From: Clytia hemisphaerica
Lineage: Eukaryota; Cnidaria; Hydrozoa; Leptothecata; Clytiidae
DNA: 64,000 nt
Direction of reading: 5' to 3'
Assembly: GCA_902728285.1 (NCBI GenBank)
Contig: CACVBU010000619.1
Location: 129,611 to 193,610, forward strand
Positions 11,714 to 22,954 of the stretch are shown piece after piece (the first letter of the stretch is position 1; every line of letters starts with the position of its first letter). Under the pieces are notes generated by a model. It worked only from the letters and a program-made list of their open reading frames with translations, had not been told where the DNA came from and made no database searches. Both the position numbers and the translations under genes were made by a program.

Positions 11714-12882
11714 TGTTTTAATGTCCTGTAATAATGGTTTTGTTTGCTTAAATTTAACTGGATTATTTATGGACTTACTTTAAAAATAATAAAGTAGGTC
11801 TGAAAATAATCAAAGAAATGGCTGAATACTGCGTCATGAAGGGTACCATGATGTAGTTTCTAATATGGGGTGTAACCCATCTACCCTGTTATGTTATGTT
11901 ATGCGTACTCCCATACTTCCCTGGGGTTTTGTAGAGGTCTGCGATTCAGTGGATAAATTTTCGCGTGGACTTTTTTTTGCGAATCAAGAATCTAAAAATT
12001 TCGCGTGGACAAAATTTCGCGAATCAGCCTCTTTTTCACCCGATTTCTTTCATTTTCCTAGAGGTTTTGGCCAATTTTTAGATTTTAAATATTTCGCGTG
12101 GACAAAATTTCGCGAAAACGGCCAAAAATCGCGAAAACCGCGAAAACCGCGAAAATTAATCCACGCGAAATTTAATCCACTTAAGGTATATATGTTATGT
12201 GTATGTCGTCATATTATCAATTTGAATCTCGCACCCTCGAATAACTACTACCATTCTAGGATACTGTAGGATATATTTCGGTATTTTAGAAAAACGGCTC
12301 GAAAACAAAAGATTATCATCGGTTTAATTTCATACATCACGACAAAATTCTTCTATATTTTGGAGTAAATAAACTAAAGAACCCTATCAACGTTACACCA
12401 CACCCCATTCCCGTCCTATCTGTAATTTATTGAATATTTAGGATAAAATAAGCATTTAAGACTCAGGTAACTTTTTTCTAAAGCCTTTGTTAGAATACAG
12501 TAGCTATTTATTTATAAGAACAAAGGAAATTTTCGGTTTTTGCTCATACTTTGGCGGGCATGATGAGTGACGTCATCAAAAAAAATTTTTTGTCAAAAGT
12601 TACCCTATGTGACAAGGATCTTGTGTGCCAAATTTCATCTAAAAAGACCCACTAGATCAAAAGTTAAGGGGTGGTACAGGAAAAGCCCCCCCCCCCCTGT
12701 ACGAATTTTTTGTTTAAAAGTTATCAGGAAGAGAACCGTTTACTGTACCAGTGTCGTCCAGTTGAAATGACAATTCTTCAGGAAAAAGTGGGAAAGTCAC
12801 AAAGAATAGTGCAACTCTTTGTTTTTATCAGATTGAAAAAATAAGACAATTCTAAGTTGCTTTTTTAAACCCTTGTCATAAC

Positions 12883-13375
12883 TGGCTGCGTTTAGACCAG
12901 CCTGGCATTTTGTAAATTGTTCGGTTTGTCAAATGCCTAATGATGCCAGCGTGTTGGCATTTCGTTGGCATTTGAAATGCCATTTTGAGCAAAGGAATCC
13001 CCTTTTCTGGCATTTCAAATCAAACAACGAAACCAAAACAAAGAGAAAAAATGACATTTTTGATTTTTTAAAGTATTTGCACGTTTTTTATTCAGTTCTT
13101 TCTATAGATTGTAAAATTTGCAACATTTGCCATAGCCTAGCCCTACGGCAAAAAGTTTCAGTCTTAATGACTGCAGTTTTTGAAAGATTCCATGCTTTTC
13201 ATTGTTTGATCTGTCAAAGATGAACTTGAGGGAATCACCTTTTCAGTAATGACTCTAAAAATTCCTTAAATGCCCTTAAATGCCATGACAGAAAATACAA
13301 TGGAAAAGCTATTAAAATCGAATCCCTCATGAGCAAATGCCAAACTACAAATGCCAGTTGGTCTAAACGCAGCCA
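12883..13375. mobile_element. Fold-back element TGGCTGCGTTTAGACCA
   Basis: TGGCTGCGTTTAGACCA and TGGTCTAAACGCAGCCA are exact complements, 493 bp apart end to end, with ATGCCA/TGGCAT-rich interior. The apparent 96-codon frame inside is element sequence. Confidence 0.7.
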
Positions 13376-13903
13376 CTTTTCAAATTTAAACATGTAAAAT
13401 GACGTACACACTTTTTGAATGTTCATAATGTTTTTGCCACCGAGCGAGCACAGCGAGCATAGGTGGCTTCATAGCTTCACGAGGTTGTGCAGATGGTTTA
13501 AATTTTCGCCGTCTTTTTTTTTTTTTTTGTCGTACACAGCTAGCCCGTATTTATAGTATTCCGTACATTGGGGGATTATGGCGTGGGTGTTTGGCTGCGG
13601 GCGTACTACGGCCAATATCCTAAAGGTGGACTCACTCACAAAGATAAAAAACAGCGCTTTTCTTAATAATTAAAATACGCTAGTGTAAGAAGTGTAACCA
13701 AGCCTTTTAAACATTCATCGTGAGCATTTTTAAGGTAGGTGATAACTACTATCCGTATATTTAACACTCCTTCTACTCCTTTCCCTTTCCTATCTTTCTT
13801 CTGTATCTTTGCTTCTACTGACTGTTTGAGACTTAGTTTCTCATTTCTGACTAAGTTTTGATACCTGTCAATCATTTTTCGACCAATCAAATCATCGCAC
13901 CGG

Positions 13904-13985
13904 GTCGGATTCGAACCACCACTAAAGAAAGACCTTCGGATTCGGAAGCCAACACGCTATCCGTTGAGCCACACTCGCACAGCAG
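13904..13985 (-). repeat. tRNA-Arg-like pseudogene or SINE head
   Basis: The minus strand has GTGTGGCTCAACGGATAGCG, an anticodon-like TTCCGAA (CCG, Arg) and GGTTCGAATCCGACC. The acceptor arms pair at only about 3-4 of 7 positions, the anticodon stem has a mismatch and the variable region is too long, so it is not a functional tRNA. Confidence 0.5.
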
Positions 13986-13989
13986 AAGA

Positions 13990-14620
13990 CAAAATTTGGA
14001 AATACTTATAGAATGACAAAAAAGACGGGGGTAATGTTATTATAATATGGGTAAAAGTACCCCTTTTTTAACCTGACTGAAATTCGAGCCGTTACTAGCA
14101 ACCCTGCGGGGCCCAAGGCGCCGAGTATGCACCCGGCACAGTGACAAGCCGTTACTAGCAACCCTGACCCTACCTAACTGTTAATGACCCAATACCCCCT
14201 GAAAACGGAATTACGGATAGGAAAAAAAATCGTGTTAGATCTACGGATAGTATATATCACTTTCCCATTTTTAATGGCTGCTTGAAACTAGTTTTCACCG
14301 CCTTTTGAAACTTGCTGCTGTTTTTATAAATTTTTATCATATTTTCTGGTCTTTTGTAGAGTATTTAAAGAGGTTTATTATTCGTTTACTACTAAGTATT
14401 TTATGTTTGTGTAGTTAGTGAATGCACCAATAAATTGATAATGCTCAGTAAATAGTACAAAAAGAGTTAATTTTCCACAACAACTCATAGCCCTCTTCTT
14501 CACCAAAACTACAAACAGCACAGCCACAGGTATGATCTTTTACTTTTATCTGATGAAGTTTGATTGGTTTTCAACCAATGTGTTTGGTTTAAGAAAAAGT
14601 TCCAGCTTTTCCTCCCCGAT
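13990..14620. other. Intergenic stretch, no gene seen
   Basis: It holds a direct repeat GAGCCGTTACTAGCAACCCTG-like (19 bp of it: GCCGTTACTAGCAACCCTG) at about 14,087 and 14,148, and AT-rich sequence. No splice-flanked coding frame was recognised. Confidence 0.5.
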
Positions 14621-14626
14621 GCCAGC

Positions 14627-14865
14627 CCAGGCGATGTCAACCGAACCCTATCAAACCGATTGTCGTATATCATATCGAACCATCAAATTTCATCGAACGA
14701 AATCAAACGGTTAGGTGTTTGATTACCGAACCTGATCGAAGAGTAAGTTTAAGAGTATGTTTTTGTAGCTCAAATGGTTCCAGTTATTGATCTTACCGCA
14801 ATTTCTTGGTTCGATGACTGTTCGATTTGGTTCGGTAATCAAACAGTTCAATTGACATCGCCCGG
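14627..14865. mobile_element. Small relative of the hAT-like AATCGAA element
   Basis: CAGGCGATGTCAACCGAAC at the left and TTCAATTGACATCGCCCG at the right, with ATCGAAC/GGTTCG micro-repeats inside, parallel to the ends of the 19.77-23.76 kb element. Confidence 0.5.
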
Positions 14866-15409
14866 CCGATGGGTTGATAGATATTTACCTGCTCTATAAG
14901 CTTTTTAGTGTGGGCGTCTGCTAATAAGCCGTCGGAAATGGGCAACAAGGTAATAAATGAAGCTTCAATATAGAACTTCACCGATCTTGATACCTTTTGC
15001 TAATCAGGATTTTCATTTTGAATCATTAAAAACTCCAGTGTACCGTTGTTTTGTATAAGATTCCCATTTCCGCACTAAGATTCTTGATACTTTTCTGGAA
15101 TCTTTTTCCTATATATATTTTACGGGATAACCAGGAAGAAATTGGGTAGGGTTCGTTTAATGGGATGCAGTTTAAAGTAGTTATAAAGGAGTCATTGTTG
15201 TGATTTGTACTTATGTAGATTTATTGCATATAGAAAAACCGCTTAGCCCATCATTTTTATTTGGATGGATTGTTTATATTGTCATTTTTAAAACCAACCC
15301 ATCATTTTTATTTATTTAGATATATTCTTTACATTGTTAAAAAATAAAATCTTCATATTATTTCTTCATGTAACCAAACCTATGCTTATATTTTATATAT
15401 TATAATATA

Positions 15410-16621
15410 TCTATATATTAATAGCCGTAGTCTGTATGTCAGTTTGTTTTTTGTTGGTTTGTTTGTTTTTTGTGTGTCACTTTCGTTTTCGCAAGCAATT
15501 TGTTCTTTTAAAAGATGACTTTTGCTTCTTGCTCCACAAATGTGTTAAATCAGATTCGCGCCGTTTTATAAATACTTTGAGTTGTTCGATAAGTTTGTTT
15601 TGATATTGATAGAGACTTTTTTTCTTTTCTTTTCTTTTCTTTTGTTTTATGTTTTCGAATGTAATTAACGACCTTATTTGATTTGAGACATTCGAATTCT
15701 TTTCAAAACAAAACAAAATAAAATCTTTTAAACAGAATCTGTTAAAGAAAAGACAAGTTTGTTAGAACAACAGCAACATTAAAAATATATTCAGAAGGCG
15801 GGAAAAACTAGAGTTCTTTCTTCATAAAAGGGACCTTTAAACATCTATGTCGATAATTATTTTGCTGTAAATCTAAGTCATTGTTGAATTTGAAAAGTTA
15901 TGACGAAGTTATTTTATAAAAAGTAACATAAAATTGCGCTATCACGCTTTTTTGTCTGCGTGTCCTAACTGCCTTCCGGGGGGACTATGGTTGCGAGCTG
16001 ACTTTCGGCCCTGCCCTTCGGACCCTTAGCAGAATAAAGAGAAGAAACAGGGAAATTGTGTGAATTTTAATTCACTTTTTGGGACTAATTTGACCAAATC
16101 TCCATCTTTCTGTGGGCATAAAGTTGAAATTTTCCTATTTTTCCGATTCTTAGTGGGACTGAAGTTTGATTTTCCAATTTTTTAAACTGCTATGTTTAAA
16201 AAAAGGCACCCTTAAGGCCGGCACATACCCATACCCTTCTCTTGCCTAAGTACCCCCCCCCCCGGCTGCCTTTTTTCGACGAATCTCGTGTCATGTCTAT
16301 TATTTCACTCCGCCTATCTTGACGGGACAAGTTGGAGTTTTTACAAGCTTTTATTTGATTTGGTTGGTCGTTAACAAGTCATAAAACAATTTTGTTACTT
16401 TTTCTAAAGAATGACCAATTAGTGAAGTATCTTGTAAAAACTCCAGCTCATCCCATCTTGACATCAAAGTTTTCCTAAACATCAAAGAGTCAAACTTTGA
16501 AGAGAATTCTTCCCTTTAATTTTGATTTCATCGTGTTTAAGGCCACCTTCCTAACATTCAAAGGACTTTAAATGCGTTCAGCAAACAGCTAAACCGGCGT
16601 GCGACGCCGGGCACCGGCTAG
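15410..16621 (+). mobile_element. Non-autonomous Helitron-like element
   Basis: The left end TCTATATATTAATAGCCGTA followed by GTCTGTATGTC resembles many Helitron 5' ends. The right end has a 7-bp hairpin CCGGCGT-GCG-ACGCCGG at 16594-16610, eleven bases before a CTAG terminus (16618-16621), with T following. There is no coding capacity. It carries a G-rich TIR element near 15,976-16,266 and a MITE at 16,324-16,454. One arm of a 95-bp inverted repeat (15,604-15,720) pairs with 16,796-16,890, outside the 3' end. Confidence 0.6.
16324..16454. mobile_element. MITE (GGGACAAG family) with 8-bp TSD
   Basis: The ends are GGGACAAGTTGGAGTTTTTA and its near-complement TTACTCC-like TAAAAACTCCAGCTCATCCC. 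ATCTTGAC is present at 16316-16323 and again at 16455-16462, an exact 8-bp duplication. 131 bp, non-coding. It shares its body with 63,225-63,402. Confidence 0.8.
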
Positions 16622-17361
16622 TTTTATTTATTATTATTAGGTGGCACTTAGTGTAAGCTATATCTAGTTATATGAAGAAAGAGGTTGACTAATTTTCTCT
16701 TTTTGCTTTTTATCGCCTTTTGAATGCTGTCGTTGTTTGGTTTGACAAACTTTTTGACTGTTATGTTTTGATTTACATTTGAATTATTCTTTTCTATAAA
16801 AGGAATTTGTTTTGAAAAGAATTCGAATGTCATTAATAAATACGACCGTTAATTACATTCGAAAAGAATTTAAACAAAAGAAAAGAGAAAAACAAAAAAC
16901 GGGCATGCCTAGGCAGAAATTAAAATTACTAAATGTAGACGGGCCTTAAATTTCAAAACAAAGGCTCAGGGTGTGAGTCAACTATCCATGCCATGCGAAC
17001 AAAATTCGATCAAGAAGAATCAGAGGCCGTCCTGTTGGTCGATGCGAGCAATGCTTTCAATGCTATTAACCGAAAAGCGTTTCTTCACAATGTTGGTATC
17101 GTATGTCCACCTCTCGCCATATTCGCTCGTAACTGTTATGCCGAGAACCTGCGGCTATTCGTAATCGGTGAAGTAGAGATATCTTCGAAGGAGGGTACAA
17201 CGCAAGGAGACCCAGTCGCCATGGCGATATATGCTCGTATGCTGTAGCAATAATACCCCTGATCTTCATGCTAGTCAATGCGAGCATAACAGAAAAACCA
17301 CGCTACTGTATCAGCCGGTTTTGCAGACGACCTGACTGCAGCTGGAAAAATCGACGAGCTT

Positions 17362-18246
17362 TTGTTTTGGTGGAAGCAATTATGTTCACTTGGTCCCGAT
17401 TTTGGCTATTATCCTGAGGCAACAAAGTCATGGCTCATCACCAAGCAACGATTTGAAACAGCTGCTAGAAGTACCTTTAAAGATAGCAAAGTAAATGTAA
17501 CCGTTGAAGGAAAAAGACATCTCGGAGCAACGATTGGCTCGGAGGGCTATAAAAAGTCCTTCGTCCGGGAGAAAGTCAAGGAACTAATTGACCAATTAAA
17601 AGTCGAACCGCAGGCAGCATACACTTGCTTTACGGCAGGTTTCAAACAAAAGCTAACATACCTGATGCGTACGATTCCCAACATCGTAGATGAGCTAGCG
17701 GAGTTCGATTTTGTTTTGGACAACGAGTTCATACCTGCCATAATAGATGGTATTCATTGTTCCCCCATCGAGCGGCAGCTGATTTCACTCCCAACGAAAA
17801 TGGGAGGTCTTGCTATCCCTATCTACACTGAGCTGTCCGACCAAGAATTTGAAAACTCGATCAAAGTCACTCGAAGTCTCTCAAATGCTATCCTTCAACG
17901 AAAGCATTTTCTTCACGAATACAACGAAAGCCACGGCATCAAAAGAGAAATCCGTTCCGAAAAATCCAAGAGACAAGAAGCCAGACGGAAAACCATCATC
18001 GAACAACTTCCGATCCACCAGCGAAAGGCCGTTGAAATAAGCTCTGAAAAAGGTGCTTCTATCTGGTTGACGACGCTACCTCTTCTTGAAGAGGGGTACA
18101 ATATCCCAAAGAACGTATTTTGGGACTTGATTCGCCTTCGATACGGGTGGAATCTAAAACGTCTACCAGCCAAATTCGCCAAATGTGAGTGTGGTGAAAC
18201 ATTCACTCACGTGCAAGAAAGGAGGATTTGTTTCACTTCGTCATAA
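17362..18246 (+). pseudogene. RT thumb/connection frame of the retroelement
   Basis: 294 open codons from just after FADD to the first half of the zinc knuckle (KFAKCECGETF). The reading starts inside the gene, not at a true start. Downstream it shifts frame at the knuckle, where HSLTCKKGG continues in the next frame. Confidence 0.75.
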
Positions 18247-18823
18247 TAATTTACGAAATTTGACGGCGAACCTTCTGAGTAACACATGCAAGGATGTTTG
18301 TGTTGAGCCAGCTCTTACACCTCTCACTGGAGAGGAGTTTAACGAACGCTCAGCTATTGTCCCAGACAGTGCACGTTTAGACATTAAAGCACGGGGTTTC
18401 TGGCAAGCAGGACAGTTGGCCTTTTTTGATATAAGGGTATTTAACCCATTTGCCAAGCGATACGCCAACCAGAGCCTCAAAAAGTGTTTTGAAATAAACG
18501 AAAAGGAGAAAAAGAAATCTTATGGTGAACGCATTCTTCAAATTGAACACGGTTCGTTTACTCCCCTTGTTTTCTCCGCTACTGGTGGAATGGGGCGAGA
18601 AACAACAAAATTTTACTCTCGTTTAGCAGAGACTCTCGGTGAGAAAAAGAACATCACCTACTCTCTAATGGTTACGTGGTTGCGAAGAAAGATTTCTTTC
18701 TCCCTAATAAGCGCTGTTGCTATGTGTATTAGAGGAAGCCGATCGTGTAGGTCGCAGAAAGAACTATTAGATTCACTAGACAAGGGTAACCCCATTGTCA
18801 GTGAAACAATTGCAAATATCTAA
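18185..18823 (+). pseudogene. Endonuclease-like C-terminal frame of the retroelement
   Basis: It encodes HSLTCKKGGFVSLRHNNLR, then VPDSARLDIKARGFWQAGQ, FFDIRVFNPFAKRY, EHGSFTPLVFSATGGMGRE and ISFSLISAVAMCIRGSRS, then a stop. The spaced PD, D and DIRV residues suggest a PD-(D/E)XK nuclease fold. A second, diverged copy of the last blocks is on the minus strand at 39.77-40.06 kb. Confidence 0.75.
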
Positions 18824-20189
18824 TTTTTATTTATTTTTTATCTAATCTTATCATTTTTACCATGTTTTATCATCAAGATCCATACCGGGACAGGCTCCGG
18901 CTATAGCCTTAGCTTTTTAATTTATTGTATATTTTTCTGTAAGCTATGTAAATATTTGATTTTACTACGTATACGTTTTTGTGATAAAGACAAAGTATTT
19001 TTCCACATTCCAAAAAAAAAAAAAAAAAAAATGACATACGCGTTATACTAATCATAGTCACTAGAAATATACACATACGAAACGATCACGTGACCAAAAT
19101 AAAAAAAATCTCAACCTCGGAGCTGGGACTTCCCGACCATGTATAGTATTCAATTGACATTGTACTAATAATATATAGATAGGGTTAAAATATTGAACGT
19201 GTTTGCGGAGCAAGATATGACGTCATTTAACATCAGCAAAACAAGCATGCTCTTCATCGCGGATGCTTCAAGAAACAAAATGGCGCAGTTTGTTTTGATT
19301 TTGAAAAATAAAAGTGCTTCTATTTTTCCTGCAATCCTCTGTTTCATCTGTTTTCATGCTCATCAAGATCTGTCATCCTCCAATTTTACTTGGATTACTG
19401 ACTTAATGTGAACAATAAGGTTAGTCAGGTGGTCCAAAGGATTGGTATGGCAGACTTGTGGTTGTGGGGCTTTTTGGTATCTTGTATATTAAAATATATC
19501 ATCAGCTATTTTCATGCATAATTGATGGAATTGATAATCCATCACATACACATCTTATCATATTTGTTGTTTCTCCATTATACAATTTCTTTCTGTGATT
19601 GTTCATACTTGTTTGACAGTTCAGCTTCTCGAACAATTTTACCAAAATGTCAAAAAACTGAGCTGTCAAACAAGTGTACTTTTGAACAAGCCTGTGGCAT
19701 TGTGTGGCATCGTGGCCGTGTGCATCTAGCCAGCCGAAGCCATCCATCCTACCATCCACCATTCCAGGGGATGTCAATCGAACGTTCGATTGCCAATCGA
19801 ACCAATCGAATTAATCGAATTTACTCGAATCCAATCGAATGATTGATTTTCGATTAGCCGAATTGATCGAACGCCAATCGAATTCTAATCGAAACCGAAA
19901 AACATGTGAAATTCGATTGGTTTCGATTGAGTTCGACGAGCTTCGATTAACGCTCGATCAACTTCGATTAACGTTCGATCAACTTCGATTAACGTTCGAT
20001 CAACTTCGATTAACGTTCGATCAACTTCGATTAACGTTCGATCAACTTCGATTGACGTTCGATCAACTTCGATTTTACTTTAAAAAGTTTAAATTTTGCG
20101 AGGCTAAATTTGGAAGATTTTTTGTAACACCACCATGAAATTCCCTACCCGCCAAAAGAAGTTAGCGGAAGAATGTTTGCTTAATTCCT

Positions 20190-20239
20190 GGGGGGGGGGT
20201 ACTTAGGCAAAAATGGGTGATGGGTATGTGCGGACGGTA
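20190..20239. repeat. G-rich GGGGGTACTTAGG element end
   Basis: The text CTGGGGGGGGGGTACTTAGG, then CAAAAATGGGTGATGGGTAT, matches the end of elements at 11,121-11,455 and about 15,976-16,266. The other end appears at 23,313-23,430 (TCTCTCTAAAGGGTCGG), so the 20.24-23.31 kb element is inserted into it. Confidence 0.5.
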
Positions 20240-20913
20240 CCGTAGGACGGGGTGAATCGGAGACCCGAGATGAATCGGAAAATTTGTTTAATCGCCTCTC
20301 ATACTTCACTGACGGTGTCTTTTTCCATTCTGTTTTCAGATCCCGTTCACTGATCGATCAAGCTATCGGAAAAATATGGCTTCGAAGATTTGGAACATGT
20401 TCTTCGGAAATTGAAGAAAAAAAACCTTCTGATTTTCGGACCCTTTTTTGAAATGCCGAATAAGAAATAATGAAGTGACCGTGATTGGAGATTCCTTTGG
20501 CATTGTGTTCTACGAAAGCCAGTTGTATACAATCTTTGGTTCACTAAACGAAAAACAATGTCTATTCTTCGTATTTTCATTCTAAAGTTAGGGCGGAAAA
20601 TTGTTCGCGTTAAAACGCGAATCGCCAATTTGCGCCCCAAGTTGAAGGCGTTGTTAAGTGATACGGAACCGAGAAATGGAAAGGAGTTAATTATTGATTA
20701 ATTAAAAAATATCAAATGCCGTCATCTTGTCATTTTTAATTACTGCCACACTATCCCAAGAGGCTTGTTAGTGTTCATTCAGAGTAGCTAGGAATAAATG
20801 GTCAAATGTTAATAGTCACTCATTGTTCATGTGAATACAATGTCTTTGTATATTTTGTATAGTGATAATTTAGGAGTTTATGTGTTATGTATTATTTTCC
20901 AGAAGAAAATAGT

Positions 20914-22546
20914 GGGACGGGTAAGACTACAAACACTTTACAACAAGATAAGAACATTTATTAAAGTAACGGACGCCGCGGTTTCTCGTCCTTCCTAAGA
21001 AATGTCTTTGACGAAAGGGATTATTTCTAAAGGCTTGATAATGAGACAGGGTACAGTATGAAGCAAGACATAATTTCCCGTTCGCTCATATGCTGTTCAT
21101 TATCTCGGAGGTGTCGCATTCCCTGGCTTAAATCATCTCTGAGACAGGGGTGCAACTATTTCTGCAAGCGGAAATTGGAAAAAGGGGCAAGAAAGTATGA
21201 CACGGTGGAGCCCCTACCTAGTGGAACAATTGGCAATAAATAATCGGCCCGGTGAGAAAATATGCCCCAGATATCTAAGAACCCGAGAAACTTTTATTTT
21301 CTATATTCCTTACCGTTTTTTTATCCTTCATTTTTCCAAAGGGTATAACAGTTCTCACCGGGCACTGAGAGAGACAATGTTATAAAGTATTTTCTTTCGC
21401 TAAGAAAAGAATTAAAAAGTACATATTTTCCAAATAAGGAGCTTAAAAAGTTTGCTGCCAACTACGAGTATACTATGCATCTGAGCATTGAATACCATAT
21501 AGAATTAATACTGTCTCCTGTCTTTGTGTTCATGGCGAGTCCACGCTGGTTCTGAATTCTTTAAGTGCCACCATAATACCCCTGTCTCAGTAACTCAGTG
21601 AAAATTTGAAATCGACCATCGGAGAAGTTATGAAAAAGTAAAACTTCACACACACCGAGTCTGTAGTACGGGAAAATTCACTTTTATTAAGCATTATTCC
21701 TAGAATTCATTATTTTTTTTTTCAATTTTGACTGGGTTGACCTAGTTGTAGTATAAGTATGTCAAAATACCGACAGTACTCTAAAGGGCCATAACCTTTA
21801 AAGCAAATACTTTTTTTGCTTCGTTTTTGCATTTTTGGAATCTTCCTCAAATTCTGCGTCGATCGGTAGGCAATTTGTTGGCACTTAAAGCAGAACTAAG
21901 GCGGCTGGAGCCTCTGAAAGTCAAACCTTCGATGAAATTCAATTAGGTCAAAATTCTTAAAGTGGCTTGGCAGTGAACGTGTCAGTGTTAGGTAATTTTT
22001 TGTATTTTTTTCAACGGTTTTTATCGGCACGGATCCTTGACCGGGTCACTGAAACAGGGGTGTATCGTACGTTTTCTTATCATTTTGTCAAAAAAATCTT
22101 AGAGCCAACCAGAGCGTTATTGATAAGCTTCTCCCGTCTCTGAAGTATCTGAGATTGTTCAGTACCTGAAATAAGGAGAAAACAAAAATTTTTATCGACT
22201 CAGCTATCACACCCAGTATCACTGCGAAAGTAGAAAAAGTTAGCTTTTCACAGGGCATTTGTAGCGGTCAAATGATACTTGAGACAGGGGTATTCAATGG
22301 ACGCTAAACGTCAAAACAGTGTTCATTTAAAATGTCCGTAAACAACGGGATATGAACACTGGTTTTTTTCGAGCGCAATTTCTATCAACCTAACATGGCC
22401 TGTGAAACAGGGGTGTGGGTGTGGGTGTGGGTGTGTTAGACTCTTCTGAGGTAAAAAAGAAATACGCACCTGCTGGGTGTGATAATTTTCTGCTTTTAGA
22501 TTCAATGCTATCTATCGTAACCGCGGAAAATAACGAACATATATCA
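20914..22546. mobile_element. 1.6-kb insertion with recurrent GAGACAGGGGT motif
   Basis: This segment is absent from the matching copy at 1,763 (AGAAAATAGT joins directly to ACATGTGTTTG there). It carries TGARACAGGGGTRT-type motifs at about 21,050, 21,139, 21,587 (reverse), 22,048, 22,280 and 22,403. No coding frame is recognised. Clustered sub-terminal motifs like this can be transposase-binding sites; that is inference. Confidence 0.55.
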
Positions 22547-22762
22547 TACATGTGTTTGATGACTCTATCGATCGATGCTTCAATGAAAATTTGATATTTT
22601 CGTAAGTGCTCTTCTTTTTTAATCATTTATTTACTTCTCCCTTTTCATTTTCTCTGGAACGAAACGCAAGCGTTAGATAAAAAAACAAACTTGGATTTAG
22701 CTAATCTAGTCAGACCTTTCAGAGACGTTTCATTTTCTTACATTGCACTTTCTATCGTGCAT

Positions 22763-22954
22763 ACACCTTTTCGACTGTAGCCGCCAATTGCCGCGCGGGC
22801 ATTTTTTTGTCCGCTTTATCCCACTAAAACCGTCCTAGTCCTTTTTTGACACATTTTTCTATTGTTTATAGGTGCGAAAAAAGGACTGGGACGGTTTTAG
22901 TGGGATAAAAATGCCCGCGCGGCAGGCAATTGGCGCATAAGGTCGAAAAGGTGT
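22763..22954. mobile_element. MITE (ACACCTTTTCGAC family), boundaries proven by empty site
   Basis: Ends ACACCTTTTCGAC and GTCGAAAAGGTGT with AT on both sides. The unoccupied copy near 2,003 reads CGTGCATTCAAC, so AT was duplicated. Inner arms carry CCCGCGCGG and CCTAGTCC/GGACTGGG complementary blocks. 192 bp, non-coding. Confidence 0.85.

Larger units (their letters stand above)
16960..19030 (+). mobile_element. Broken non-LTR-type retroelement with RT, zinc knuckle and endonuclease-like region, poly-A tail
   Basis: Three frames together encode a reverse transcriptase: [17 protein letters not shown], then [18 protein letters not shown] (17,190-17,247), then GFADDLTAAG with the catalytic FADD at 17,320-17,331, then TKSWLITK and a thumb-like region. 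A CECG...HSLTCKKGGFVSLRHN zinc knuckle and a PD...D..FFDIRVFNP block follow, resembling the restriction-like endonuclease of R2-type elements. A stop at 17,245, a frameshift near 17,290 and another near 18,200 break it. A run of about 20 A at 19,011-19,030 after a 187-nt 3' UTR marks the retroposed end. The family is common in cnidarian genomes as I recall it; exact clade not settled. Confidence 0.8.

Noticed and set aside
12933-13223. 96-codon frame with several Cys and His, zinc-finger-like
   Set aside because: It lies wholly inside a fold-back element (12,883-13,375); Cys/His spacing fits no finger class.
13904-13985. Functional tRNA-Arg (CCG)
   Set aside because: Acceptor arms do not pair and stems carry mismatches; kept only as a tRNA-like repeat.
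19930-20070. CRISPR-like regular 22-bp repeat
   Set aside because: There are no unique spacers; it is a simple tandem array within a eukaryotic transposon end. The 99-codon frame LRLTFDQLRLTFDQ is its translation.
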